Positions 41,253-49,564 of a DNA stretch of 64,000 nucleotides are shown here, piece after piece (positions within the stretch are counted from its first letter, which is position 1; each line of letters begins with the position of its first letter). The DNA lies in NCBI RefSeq assembly GCF_000758925.1, contig NZ_JRNC01000012.1, forward strand, positions 1 to 64,000, in the 5' to 3' direction. Source of the DNA: Prevotella sp. S7-1-8 (lineage in GTDB: Bacteria; Bacteroidota; Bacteroidia; Bacteroidales; Bacteroidaceae). The translations under genes were made by a program, and so were the position numbers. Under the pieces are notes generated by a model. That model saw only the letters and a program-made list of their open reading frames with translations, searched no databases and was not told the DNA's origin.

Positions 41253-41507
41253 GTGGCATCGCCTGTACATTTGGGAATGTGGAAACAGGACAGGGCCTCA
41301 ACCGTGGTCATGGCCTATAACGACGACGAACCCCATCTCACCAATACGTTGCGACAGCGCCCGGACGCTACGCTCAACCGCGTGGAGCGCTTTTCAGGCC
41401 TTGGCCGTTTTAAGGTCATCAAGAAGCTCGCTCGATTTATTCGCTACAATATCGCCGAGATAAGATTAAAGGACGAGCGGTTTGTCTTTGGCTTGACGGT
41501 ATCGTGA
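41253..41507 (+). CDS. Doubtful hypothetical protein or gene remnant
   Basis: An 84-codon frame starting at GTG (41253), 30 nt after yitT; the first ATG is at 41277. Its composition is ordinary (DDEPHLTNTLRQRPDATLNR, GRFKVIKKLARFIRYNIAEI) and codon use resembles neighbouring genes, but no domain is recognised. The frame is open upstream into the end of yitT, so it may be the tail of a decayed gene. Confidence 0.3.
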   Translation: MASPVHLGMWKQDRASTVVMAYNDDEPHLTNTLRQRPDATLNRVERFSGLGRFKVIKKLARFIRYNIAEIRLKDERFVFGLTVS

Positions 41508-41764
41508 GCGTCGCCGTCACGCATAGATTTGTGCCCCTAACAACACGCCAAGGCTACCCTATAACTCTTTGAAAATATCCGACAAACGGTCGCTCGTAAG
41601 CGGCTTGTTCTCAAATGATAAATCTATCTGTCAAAATACGCTGTTTTCGCGAGTTTTCCTCAATGTGTTAATTGCCACCAGATTATACTCTCCAGAGTGT
41701 TTTTCTTGGCAAAAAAGTTTTCTATACCTATTCCGATTAGGTATCAATTACCATGCGATTCGAA

Positions 41765-41845
41765 CTTAAACGTGAAGTGTATGCTGCCTAAACGCATCGC
41801 CTTTAGCACTTATTCGCGCAGCCTTTAGGCATTGTTCGCATTTTC
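41765..41845. repeat. Second set of degenerate repeats with a 22-nt period
   Basis: Cores CTTAAACGTG, CCTAAACGCA, CTTATTCGCG and ATTGTTCGCA begin at 41765, 41787, 41809 and 41831, exactly 22 nt apart. CTTAAACGTG is identical to the fifth core of the set at 15022. TGCCTAAA (41785) and TTTAGGCA (41824) are also inverted with respect to each other. Confidence 0.6.
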
Positions 41846-42131
41846 GACTTTCTTTTTTTGTCTTTCCATGGTACAAAAAAAGGTTTTACGCTATGATTTT
41901 TTCTGTAGAACACCAAGTTTATGAACCCCCTGATTTAGTGATTTTATATTGACACATTCGCATGTCGCCCCATTGTGTCGCGAATTTTTCCATGTGAGTG
42001 TCGTGCTCCAATCATCCGCGATACACGCTGCTCATGTTGGTTATAGCCGTTGGCGCGACCAGTTCTTTTTTATTAGGGTATTCCCTAATATCCTGTAGGG
42101 ATTGCTGCCGTTGAGTTTGGTATGTCTTTTA

Positions 42132-42139
42132 TATCTTTG
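42132..42139 (+). promoter_or_regulatory. Candidate -7 box of the BamE-like lipoprotein gene
   Basis: TATCTTTG matches TAnnTTTG, 29 nt before the start codon; a TTG at 42112 gives a 17-nt spacing. Confidence 0.45.
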
Positions 42140-42168
42140 TCTGCGTAATAAACAATACTATATAAACC

Positions 42169-42504
42169 ATGCGAAAAAATCTTTTTCAACACATAGTAGT
42201 GACGCTTGCCATGGTCATGACGCTTAGCTCATGCTCTATCCTGACGATGAGAGACACGGCACAAGTGGTTGGCAATTTGCGCCGCGGCCAAACATACGAG
42301 GAGGTCGTCCAGGTCATGAGGGGCAAACCCAAATACCGTAGGTTCACAGAAGAGGGGTTGGAACAGTGGGAATATCGCAGAAACATGAATATGGCTGGCG
42401 ATTATGATGTCATCATCATCGGGTTTAGGGACGGTCGCGTGATTAGCATGGACTCGTTCCGATATGTTGCCCCATATCAACCCACGATTAAAGTGGACAA
42501 GTGA
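42169..42504 (+). CDS. BamE/SmpA-like small lipoprotein
   Basis: Small exported lipoprotein of 111 aa. The lipobox LSSC gives the lipidated Cys22. The rest (VGNLRRGQTYEEVVQVMRGKPKYRRFTEEGLEQWEYR, then VIIIGFRDGRVISMD) has the BamE-like alpha/beta pattern in which a G-x-(S/T)-x-x-E-V helix precedes GKP. Members often stabilise outer-membrane assembly complexes, but this role is inferred. Standalone gene with its own predicted promoter. Confidence 0.75.
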   Translation: MRKNLFQHIVVTLAMVMTLSSCSILTMRDTAQVVGNLRRGQTYEEVVQVMRGKPKYRRFTEEGLEQWEYRRNMNMAGDYDVIIIGFRDGRVISMDSFRYVAPYQPTIKVDK

Positions 42505-42926
42505 GAAAAAGGCAAGAAAGCCATTGGTTTGGTGCCAAGGCCGTCTTCCTTGGCTCTTCTCGTATGCCTTATACCGCATTTTATGCCTGCGCTCCGCCAG
42601 TGCCTTTGTCAAGGCTCTCATGCGTTGGATGGGTGGTAGCTATGCCATGCGCTCAGAGTGTTGAGGGCGAGGAGTGTCCCTTGGTGTACCGAAATGGCGA
42701 GACGGTGGCTTTTCGACCGGTGGGGCTTTGTGCCATATTTGCGCCGCGATAGAAGGCGTTTTTTCCAAAGCCAACAGGCAAGGCGGTGGCGGTGTGCCTG
42801 CTTCTCGTTGCCGTTTCTCAAGCGAGACCCAAGCCGTGGCGCCATCCAAATTGTGTGTAATGGATATCCCCATAGGGCTTCGACGTGTCTATGCCGACAA
42901 CCTTAAGCCATTAGCTTTAAAATATA
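42505..42926. other. Intergenic region between the BamE-like and OmpA-like genes
   Basis: No gene seen; several overlapping frames in this stretch have no domain and differ in all phases. Only the palindromic terminator at 42927-42960 stands out at its right edge. Confidence 0.55.
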
Positions 42927-42960
42927 CAGGGGCACTTTGGTTTAAACCAAAGTGCCCCTG
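42927..42960 (-). terminator. 34-bp perfect palindrome, terminator of the OmpA-family gene
   Basis: CAGGGGCACTTTGG, then TTTAAA, then CCAAAGTGCCCCTG: 17-bp arms with no unpaired centre. On the minus strand it is followed by TATATTTTAA, so it can terminate the OmpA-family transcript, whose stop codon is about 54 nt away. A weaker A/T tract on the other side makes it mainly unidirectional. Confidence 0.75.
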
Positions 42961-43013
42961 CGTGTTGCTTGGCTGTTTAAGTTGTAACCCTCCGGTGACA
43001 ACCCAATTTTAAA

Positions 43014-43865
43014 TTATTTCTCTTCGGGAGCCTTGTCGATAAGGTCCATGAACTGGTCAAGTTTAGGCGTGATGATGATTTGGGTGCGGCGGTTTCGCTG
43101 CTTGCCAATCTCCGTGTCGTTGGAGGCTATCGGGTTGAACTCGCCACGGCCGCCAGCGGTGAGGCGTTTGGGAGCCACGCCGAAATGATCTATGAGGTAT
43201 TGCACCACCGACGAGGCGCGCAGGGCTGAGAGATCCCAGTTGTTGCGTATGTTTTGCATCAGTTTTGAGGATGTGTTGATGGGCACGTTGTCAGTGTTGC
43301 CCTCGATGAGCACGTCATAGTCCTTGTAGTCCATGATAATCTTGGCAATCTTGCTCAAGGTCTCTTCAGCCCTGTCGTTAATCTCATAGCTGCCGCTCTT
43401 GTAGAGCATGTTGTCTGCCAAGGAGATGTATACCACGCCTTTAAGCACCCGAACGTCCACCTCTTTCATTTCCTCGCGACTCAAAGAGCGTGTCAATCTG
43501 TTGGTAAGCGCCATGTTGAGCGAGTCGCTTTTGGTTTTCACCTCCACCAAATGGCGTATGTATTGGTTCGACTCGTTGATTTGGTCCACCAATTTTGAGA
43601 TGTTGATGTTGTTGTCCGTGGTGTTCGAGAGGCTCTTGTCAAGGCTCTGTTGCAGCGCGGCGTAGTCTCTCTTTTGCTGCGCCAACTGGTCCTCCAAAGA
43701 GGTGACGCGCGCCTTTGCGGCGGCCAATTGCTCCTTGGCGTCTTGGTAATTGCCGGTAAGCTCTCGGTTCTCGTTCTGGCAATTCACCAAGTCTTTCTTG
43801 CTGGCACAGCTCGAGATGAGCAGCGCGCCAGTCATCATGGTCATTATTAAAACTGTTTTTCTCAT
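43014..43865 (-). CDS. OmpA-family peptidoglycan-binding lipoprotein
   Basis: Outer-membrane lipoprotein of 283 aa that should tie the outer membrane to peptidoglycan. Lipobox ISSC with Cys20. A long coiled-coil stretch (about residues 28-115, rich in Q, E, A, L heptads) is followed by the OmpA-like domain (about 140-275) with the motif NWDLSALRASSVVQYL and the peptidoglycan-binding residues of NRRTQIII. There is no beta-barrel, so it differs from E. coli OmpA and is closer to Pal/YiaD-type proteins. Predicted -7 box at 43926-43933. Confidence 0.9.
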   Translation of the reverse strand: MRKTVLIMTMMTGALLISSCASKKDLVNCQNENRELTGNYQDAKEQLAAAKARVTSLEDQLAQQKRDYAALQQSLDKSLSNTTDNNINISKLVDQINESNQYIRHLVEVKTKSDSLNMALTNRLTRSLSREEMKEVDVRVLKGVVYISLADNMLYKSGSYEINDRAEETLSKIAKIIMDYKDYDVLIEGNTDNVPINTSSKLMQNIRNNWDLSALRASSVVQYLIDHFGVAPKRLTAGGRGEFNPIASNDTEIGKQRNRRTQIIITPKLDQFMDLIDKAPEEK

Positions 43866-43925
43866 GTCTGTTTATATTTTTGATGATCTATTGTATTATT
43901 GTCACGCTATGCTAATAAGGTAAGC

Positions 43926-43933
43926 CAAATTTA
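43926..43933 (-). promoter_or_regulatory. Candidate -7 box of the OmpA-family gene
   Basis: The minus strand reads TAAATTTG, a TAnnTTTG match, 61 nt upstream of the start codon. No clear -33 element. Confidence 0.4.
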
Positions 43934-44137
43934 TGAAAAAGACGGCTTAAGAGTAAAATTGTTGCGTTCTGTTTGTTTTTTTTAACCACAAACGCGTTTA
44001 TTTAATATATGATGACATGTGACAAGCCTTGCCAAACGGAATGTAAAGTGAAGAGAGTGATAAGCTGTATGGTTCGTATGTATGCATTAATGGTACAAAA
44101 TCCATGCACATATACGGCTTTTGATGGATTTTTTTCT

Positions 44138-44145
44138 TAAATTTG
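44138..44145 (+). promoter_or_regulatory. Candidate -7 box abutting the PagL-like gene
   Basis: TAAATTTG lies only 7 nt before the ATG at 44153. If used, the mRNA would be almost leaderless, or translation would begin at the next Met (44162). Confidence 0.3.
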
Positions 44146-44152
44146 TTGCCCA

Positions 44153-45406
44153 ATGAAAGTTATGGCCTTTTTTTTGATGAGCGTGTTTTCCGTGCTATCC
44201 GTGAGTGCCAATGAAAACGACACAACCGATTGCAAACATTGGAGCGCGGGCTTGACCGTGCAGCCTGGATGGGTTATTGGAGCTGACCAATATGTGCGAA
44301 AGTGGCTGCGAGGAAACTTTGCCATTGCCTTTGACGCGGCGGTGCGTTATGCAGTTTTGCCTGGCGACAGTGACGCTTACGCGAAAGACTTCGGGTATCC
44401 GGCTCTTTCGGTTGGTTTGAAATATGCGCTAAACCACGGTGTGACGATGCGGCGTGAGAAAGATGCGGCATGGGGTTTGTTGCGGCCGGTGGATTATACC
44501 TCGCGGTTGGGAAATACCGTGACGCTCTACGCTATGTTTGAGCGTGCCATCCTTCGAACACCCCATTGGCGGATAGACTATACGTTGGCAACGGGGGTGG
44601 GGTATACCAAATCGAAATACAACACCTACAATGCCATAGACAACGAGTTTATCGGCTCGCGATGGCTTATCTATTTTGGCGCGGGCGCGCATGCCACCTA
44701 CTACCTCGACAGGGCGTGGGGAGTGCGTGCCGGCGTGGATTTTTACCATCATAGTAACGGCGCGATGAACCGCCCAAACAAGGGCGTCAACGTTCTGGGC
44801 CCATCCGTGGGGGTGGTGTACGAGCCTTGTCATGATGAGTTGGACCGCCCCGGAAAACCATGCGCGCGACAACCTTTCACGCCTTTTAGTTTCATGGACT
44901 TCACTTTCAGTGTGGGAGTCAAGACGCTGCACGAAGATTGGCAGCTCACGCAGTTCAGAACGCCACCCGGCGCTCCCAATTACCGCACGCCGAACTTCAA
45001 GGTTTATCCCACTTACTCGTTGCAAACATCGTTCATGAGGCGCTACGCGCGGCGATGGGCATCGGGCATTGGCGTGGACGTCTTTCTCGTATCGTATGCC
45101 AACAGGGTAAGACAGTTGGACGAACGGGACGGGTTGCGTCTCAAGCATAGTCCGTGGTCTATGGGTGTCTCGGGGAAACATCGTGTGTATTATCATAACC
45201 TCTCACTTGACATGTCGTTGGGATACTATCTTTTTAGGGCCTTGGGTGACAATGCTAACAAGGTGGAAACTCCCTATTATGAGCAGATAGGTGTGCACTA
45301 CACCTTCACGAAACTCAAATGCCTGAACATCGGCATCAACGTAAAAGCGCACAAAACCAAGGCCGATTACACGGAGCTGGCGCTTTCTATGCCAGTGACA
45401 CTTTGA
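44153..45406 (+). CDS. PagL-like lipid A deacylase / acyloxyacyl hydrolase family outer-membrane protein
   Basis: Probable outer-membrane beta-barrel of 417 aa that removes acyl chains from lipid A. Signal peptide at residues 1-19 (ending SVSAN). The PagL-type motif FYHHSNGAMNRPNKGVN carries His199 and Ser201 in the H-x-S arrangement of the active site; the Glu of the classical triad is not obvious at the expected spacing. Alternating aromatic strands continue to the end. It is roughly twice the length of Pseudomonas PagL, with a second barrel-like half. It is the last chromosomal gene before the conjugative element. Confidence 0.75.
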   Translation: MKVMAFFLMSVFSVLSVSANENDTTDCKHWSAGLTVQPGWVIGADQYVRKWLRGNFAIAFDAAVRYAVLPGDSDAYAKDFGYPALSVGLKYALNHGVTMRREKDAAWGLLRPVDYTSRLGNTVTLYAMFERAILRTPHWRIDYTLATGVGYTKSKYNTYNAIDNEFIGSRWLIYFGAGAHATYYLDRAWGVRAGVDFYHHSNGAMNRPNKGVNVLGPSVGVVYEPCHDELDRPGKPCARQPFTPFSFMDFTFSVGVKTLHEDWQLTQFRTPPGAPNYRTPNFKVYPTYSLQTSFMRRYARRWASGIGVDVFLVSYANRVRQLDERDGLRLKHSPWSMGVSGKHRVYYHNLSLDMSLGYYLFRALGDNANKVETPYYEQIGVHYTFTKLKCLNIGINVKAHKTKADYTELALSMPVTL

Positions 45407-45502
45407 CACTTGCAATGCGAGCCTTGTAATACATGGCAACATGAAAAAGTCTACATGCTATGATGTTTTCAGCTAAAAAAACATAATATCATACTATTTT
45501 TT

Positions 45503-45512
45503 GTACCTTTGC
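45503..45512. other. Candidate attachment-site core of the conjugative element
   Basis: GTACCTTTGC matches the CTnDOT-type target core GTANNTTTGC. It lies between the last chromosomal gene and the first element gene. Caution: the same pattern also appears at Bacteroidales -7 promoter boxes (for example 6374, 23618, 23653 and 26918 here), so the match alone is not proof. Confidence 0.4.
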
Positions 45513-45810
45513 AATTAGAAGTTACGAAAAGAGTGTAATTTATTGGAAATGAGCGTAGGTTAATTGCTCTTGATAGTAATAGGTTACGATTTAGTTAGTT
45601 ATCTACTGCATTATCCTTCTGCGCGTTGCGTAACCTTCAAAGAACTCTTCGTATGCAAAAGTAGCTATTTAATTCGAGATTTTGATATAAACTCCCGTTT
45701 TTTATCCCCTCATTCATAAGAATTTTCCGTAAAAGCGGTATTGTCCGTCGGCACACCATTGCCCAAAACGAGTTTGGAACAAACGTGTGCCGACTACCGC
45801 ATAGCTGGAG

Positions 45811-45868
45811 AAAAGGGCATTGCCTCACGCCTAAACGATGTTTAGACAGATGAAGCAATGCCCCTTTC
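45811..45868 (+). terminator. Large two-tier hairpin near the element end
   Basis: Outer arms AAAGGGCATTGC (from 45812) and GCAATGCCCCTTT (from 45855), with one bulge, enclose inner arms CTAAAC/GTTTAG. The plus-strand side is followed by CTTTT. It could insulate the element from flanking transcription. Confidence 0.5.
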
Positions 45869-46017
45869 TTTTGCGCCTATGCCAAGAGATGCTTTTACGG
45901 GTTTTCAAATGATTTTTCTTTTTTCGCTGTCTCTTTTGCCGGAAGCGGAAAGTGAATGCAGAGTGTGTCAGCCTGCCCCATGAATGAAACAGGCGCCCAC
46001 ACACAGCCGGACAAACC

Positions 46018-46081
46018 GGGAAGAATGATTGTTGCCACCCGGCTGAACAAGTTCCGTCGGATCGGAAACAATCATACTTCC
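46018..46081. repeat. Imperfect inverted repeat in the element leader region
   Basis: GGAAGAATGATTGTTGCC (about 46019-46036) and the inverted copy GGAAACAATCATACTTCC (about 46064-46081) match at 16 of 18 positions with a 27-nt gap. Role unknown; possible protein-binding site or leader structure for the rightward operon. Confidence 0.5.
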
Positions 46082-46527
46082 TTTGTTGTGGTTTGCCCTT
46101 TTCACGCTTCCGGTGATGTCTTTTTCCTTTTGGTGATTCTTTTTTTTACGGATTTTCCCCTGAAGTTTTTTTCTACACAATCTGCCTCTGTTTTCGTTTA
46201 CCTCCATTTTGCGCCTTTCAGTAAGCCGCATCAGTCAGTCATTTTCGTTCTGGGCGCAAAGGTAATTCCGGGATTGGACGGGAAAGCAAGGTCAAGCCTC
46301 CTGTTTTCGGTAAAAATCTCCAGCCCTGCGGGTAGTATTTTGACCGAAAAACCTTGCATTCCCTAATCCCTACCTTTTCAAGCACCCGAAACGAAAACGA
46401 CCGATGCGACAGAAAGACGCATAAAAAAAATGTCGGATAAACGAGAGGCAGATAAGATAGTTTGAAACTCAACTCCCTCAGCTCTTGAATCCGCATTAAA
46501 AACAAAAAAATCAAAAACAGCGAAGAT

Positions 46528-46743
46528 ATGACGGCAACGGCAAATTTCAGACAAATGGCGCAACACATCGGGTTGGCGATATGCGGCTTGATGATGCGCA
46601 CCGCCTTCGGGGTGTTCGGCATCCTTTGGGGCATCATCAGAGAGATTGTAAACGGAGTGTTCCGAGTGGCGATAGGTGTAATCGTGGCTATCCTTTCCAC
46701 CATTGCCTTCTTTGGCTTCATCCTTTGGTTATTCACCCTTTAA
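46528..46743 (+). CDS. Small hydrophobic conjugative-element protein (71 aa)
   Basis: Not a named family. Residues about 14-35 and 40-70 form two hydrophobic segments (IGLAICGLMMRTAFGVFGIL and VIVAILSTIAFFGFILWLF), so it should be an inner-membrane protein. It is the first gene of the rightward accessory operon of the element, 11 bp before the next gene. Proteins like this are often encoded beside the pcfK/pcfJ-like genes in Bacteroidales elements. Confidence 0.65.
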   Translation: MTATANFRQMAQHIGLAICGLMMRTAFGVFGILWGIIREIVNGVFRVAIGVIVAILSTIAFFGFILWLFTL

Positions 46744-46754
46744 CCCTTACCGAC

Positions 46755-46976
46755 ATGGCAAAAAGAAACAGCAAGACGGCAGCGCAGCAGTGCAGATATT
46801 ACGAGGTGGACAACATCTTCGTGTATATGGTGGAAACGTACATCAACGGCAATTTTGAAACTTTCCGAAGATTGTACCACGAACTGAACAAGGACGCACG
46901 GAGGGATTTCATGGACTTCCTTCTCAGCGAGGTAGAGCCGACCTATTGGAGAGAGATACTGAAACAGATAATCTAA
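46755..46976 (+). CDS. Conserved small conjugative-element protein (73 aa)
   Basis: Soluble 73-aa protein; start ATG at 46755, 11 bp after the previous gene. Sequence features are a basic N-terminus (MAKRNSKTAAQQCR) and an alpha-helical body (NIFVYMVETYINGNFETF, DARRDFMDFLLSEVEPTYW). No functional motif is recognised. Spacing (13 bp) to the PcfK-like gene supports one operon. Confidence 0.65.
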   Translation: MAKRNSKTAAQQCRYYEVDNIFVYMVETYINGNFETFRRLYHELNKDARRDFMDFLLSEVEPTYWREILKQII

Positions 46977-46989
46977 AAATGACAGCGAT

Positions 46990-47406
46990 ATGAAAGGAAC
47001 AGACCATTTCAAGAGAACGATATATATGTACTTGGAACAGCGTGCGGAGGAAGATGCGCTATTTGCAAAGAAGTACCGCAACCCTGCCAAGAACATGGAC
47101 GAGTGCGTGACCCACATTCTGAACTATGTGCAGAAAAGCGGTTGCAACGGTTTCACGGACGGAGAGATATTCGGGCAAGCCATCCACTACTATGAGGAAA
47201 ACGAGATAGAGGTGGGCAAACCGATGGACTGCCAAGTGGTTGTGAACCACGTTGTGAAACTCACGGCAGAGGAAAAGGCGGAGGCACGTCAGAACGCTGT
47301 CCGCAAATACCAAGAGGAGGAACTCCGCAAGTTGCAGAACCGCCACAGACCGTCAGCGAGAAAAGAAAACCAACCCCAACCCTCATTATTTGATTTAGGC
47401 TTATGA
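46990..47406 (+). CDS. PcfK-like protein
   Basis: 138-aa protein resembling the PcfK family, named from an enterococcal pheromone plasmid and frequent on conjugative elements; its biochemical role is unknown. Typical features are the N-terminal FKRTIYMYLEQRAEEDALFAKKY, the CVTHILNYVQKSGCNGFTDGEIFGQAIHYY block, and a charged helical C-terminus. Its stop overlaps the start of the PcfJ-like gene by ATGA, indicating translational coupling. Confidence 0.85.
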   Translation: MKGTDHFKRTIYMYLEQRAEEDALFAKKYRNPAKNMDECVTHILNYVQKSGCNGFTDGEIFGQAIHYYEENEIEVGKPMDCQVVVNHVVKLTAEEKAEARQNAVRKYQEEELRKLQNRHRPSARKENQPQPSLFDLGL

Positions 47407-48734
47407 AACCGAAGACCAAGATACAGAAAGAGGTGGCAAGACTTTCCGCCAACCTTCGCCCCATATCAGCGACACAAATAGATTGGGCATACCGCCACTG
47501 CGTTGAGCATATCGGCTACCGCACCAAGAAAGGGAACATCACCTGTTCCGACTGCGGTCACGAGTGGCACAGCGACAGCGGACTATGCGACACCCTTGAA
47601 GGCTGCACCTGCCCCAAATGCCATGCCGAACTCAAAGTGCAGGACACACGCAGACGCATCTACAAGGAAACGCAGAATTTCAGCGTGATAACCACCTGCA
47701 AAGGGTATCAGGTAATCCGCGTGGCGCAGGTCAGATGCGAGAGCAGGAAAGGCGAACCGATGCGTTTCTACTGCCACGAGGTCGTGCAGCGTTGGATTTC
47801 ACCCGACGGCAAGGTTACGGACATGGCGTTGCTCCGTGGCTTCCTTTTCTGCTATTGCGATGTGTGGGCATTAGGCAGCGATATGGAGGTAAGACCGCAC
47901 AACAGCCTATACGATGATGTGGTGGCAAGAAGCTGTGCATATCCAAAGATGAGGATATTGCCCCAACTCAGACGTAACGGCTTCAAGGGCGATTTCCACG
48001 GCATCTCCCCCGTGCGTCTTTTCAAAGCCTTGCTTTCAGACCCAAGAATTGAAACCCTTATGAAAGGCGGTGAGATTGAGGTCATGAAACACTTTCTTTT
48101 CAATACCCGTACTGCCGATGAATGTTGGGCATCATATCTGATTGCCAAGCGTCACAAGTATCAGATAGACAACCTCTCAATGTGGTGCGACTATCTGCGT
48201 ATGCTCAAAAAACTCGGTCAAGACCTCCGTAACCCGAAGAACATCTGTCCCGAAGATTTCATGGCGGCACACGACAACGCAACCCGAAAAATTGAAGCCA
48301 TACACGAGAAGGAAAGAGCCGCAGAGCAACGCCGTTGGGAGATTGAAAGGCGTGAGCGTGAGCAACAGCGACAACTCCAACGAAAGAAAGATGCGGAGGA
48401 TTTCATCGCCAACAAATCCAAATTCTTCGGCTTGGTAATCACGGACGAGGAAATAATCGTCAAGGTGCTTGAAAGCATAGACGAGTATTACAACGAGGGC
48501 AAGACGCAGGGCATCTGCGTGTTTGGCAGTGGATACTACAAGAAAGCCGACACCCTCATACTATCGGCAAGGATTGGCGATGAGATTATTGAAACCGTAG
48601 AGGTGGACTTGCGAACCCTCGAAGTGGTGCAGTGCCACGGCAAGCACAACCAGGACACCGAATATCACGAGCGCATCATAGACCTTGTGAACAAGAACGC
48701 CAACCTTATCCGTGAGCGGATGAAAGCGGCATAG
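47403..48734 (+). CDS. PcfJ-like protein
   Basis: 443-aa cytoplasmic protein of the PcfJ family, common on Bacteroidales conjugative elements. Two CxxC pairs in the N-terminal region (ITCSDCGHEWHSDSG and CTCPKCHAEL) form a probable zinc ribbon. The middle and C-terminal parts contain a helical basic stretch (EKERAAEQRRWEIERREREQ) and the PcfJ core. Function is unproven; involvement in DNA transfer or its regulation is inferred from location. Confidence 0.85.
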   Translation: MKPKTKIQKEVARLSANLRPISATQIDWAYRHCVEHIGYRTKKGNITCSDCGHEWHSDSGLCDTLEGCTCPKCHAELKVQDTRRRIYKETQNFSVITTCKGYQVIRVAQVRCESRKGEPMRFYCHEVVQRWISPDGKVTDMALLRGFLFCYCDVWALGSDMEVRPHNSLYDDVVARSCAYPKMRILPQLRRNGFKGDFHGISPVRLFKALLSDPRIETLMKGGEIEVMKHFLFNTRTADECWASYLIAKRHKYQIDNLSMWCDYLRMLKKLGQDLRNPKNICPEDFMAAHDNATRKIEAIHEKERAAEQRRWEIERREREQQRQLQRKKDAEDFIANKSKFFGLVITDEEIIVKVLESIDEYYNEGKTQGICVFGSGYYKKADTLILSARIGDEIIETVEVDLRTLEVVQCHGKHNQDTEYHERIIDLVNKNANLIRERMKAA

Positions 48735-48758
48735 CATAACCCCTAAAACAACATTGAT

Positions 48759-49016
48759 ATGGAAGTAAGAATTGAAAGTATGATTTGTGTGTGGGATGAT
48801 GCAATCCCCACGATGTTCCTTGAATTTGTGAACCTCCTCACTCTCACAACGAGTGAGGGGGAATTGAGAAAGAGCGTAAAGGAGTTTGCCGAGAAGCACG
48901 AACTTGACAAGTTTTTCCTTTACGGCTTCGGCTCACACCATTTCTACCTGCACCAACGCTACACAAGCAACCCCGAAATGGTGATGAAGAACAGAGTTCT
49001 GTCAGTACATTTTTAA
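48759..49016 (+). CDS. Hypothetical conjugative-element protein (85 aa)
   Basis: 85-aa protein with no recognised motif. It begins 24 bp after the pcfJ-like gene in the same operon. The composition is ordinary (VWDDAIPTMFLEFVNLLTL, GSHHFYLHQRYTSNPEMV), and the frame is well separated from its neighbours, so a real gene is likely. Confidence 0.55.
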   Translation: MEVRIESMICVWDDAIPTMFLEFVNLLTLTTSEGELRKSVKEFAEKHELDKFFLYGFGSHHFYLHQRYTSNPEMVMKNRVLSVHF

Positions 49017-49035
49017 CCATCTAAAAAGCAACATT

Positions 49036-49269
49036 ATGACAACACGAATGACCATCAACGGAGTAAGCACCTGCGCGGAAGCAGGTACGGAGAAATACGA
49101 GCGTTTCCAATCGGGTATCGGAAGACGCAGGCGGACACTTGTGCAGTACGACTACCGCCACCCCATAGACAGAGAATTGTTCTCTTGTGTCAAACCCACG
49201 TTGGACGAGTGCCGAGCCGCACGGGACAAGTGGCTGAACGCAAAGAAGGGAAAGGAGGACAGACTATGA
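49036..49269 (+). CDS. DUF3873 family protein
   Basis: 77-aa protein resembling DUF3873, a family largely restricted to Bacteroidales conjugative elements. Recognisable segments are MTINGVSTCAEAGTEKYERF, the basic run IGRRRRTLVQYDYRHPIDRELF and the C-terminal CRAARDKWLNAKKGKE. No function is known. Its TGA overlaps the next ATG. Confidence 0.75.
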   Translation: MTTRMTINGVSTCAEAGTEKYERFQSGIGRRRRTLVQYDYRHPIDRELFSCVKPTLDECRAARDKWLNAKKGKEDRL

Positions 49270-49511
49270 ACACGACCTATCAAACGCTGATAGTCAAGTT
49301 CAGCGAACCTATCACGGCATTGGACGGTATCTTTGACGATACCGGAGCGTGGGGAACGGACACCCTCAAGGGGTGGATAGATGATTACGAAAGCACACGT
49401 TTCACCGCCACCGACAGCCATACGGCAGTCATCACGAGCGAGTACAATATGGAATGTGTGAAAGAGTGGCTACAACGGCAGACCCCCATTTCCGAAATGC
49501 GAGAATTTTGA
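49266..49511 (+). CDS. Hypothetical conjugative-element protein (81 aa)
   Basis: 81-aa protein beginning at the ATG overlapping the DUF3873 stop (ATGA), which supports this start over longer frames. Acidic, soluble, with no recognised motif (YQTLIVKFSEPITALDGIFD near the start). Confidence 0.55.
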   Translation: MNTTYQTLIVKFSEPITALDGIFDDTGAWGTDTLKGWIDDYESTRFTATDSHTAVITSEYNMECVKEWLQRQTPISEMREF

Positions 49512-49564
49512 ACGGGATGGCGGTGTCCGCACCGCCAATACTTAAAACCCTAAAAACAAAAGAT

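Larger units (their letters stand above)
41508..42168. other. AT-rich intergenic region
   Basis: No gene seen in 660 bp. It contains the second 22-nt repeat set (41765-41845), a perfect 8-bp-arm hairpin TATTAGGG/CCCTAATA (42071-42090), and the promoter box of the next gene. Confidence 0.55.
45407..46527. other. Element boundary region without genes, rich in hairpins
   Basis: No credible gene in 1.1 kb. It holds an att-like core (45503-45512), three GGTTACG-like sequences (about 45520, 45587 and, inverted, 45625), an inverted repeat GTCGGCACAC/GTGTGCCGAC (45747-45756, 45785-45794), a large hairpin (45811-45868) and an 18-nt imperfect inverted repeat (46018-46081). A minus-strand -7-like TACCTTTG lies at 46257-46264. 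The 73-codon minus frame at 45637-45858 is discounted because it runs through these hairpins. Confidence 0.6.

Noticed and set aside
45637-45858. 73-codon minus-strand frame near the element end
   Set aside because: It is made largely of inverted-repeat sequence and has no recognisable protein features.
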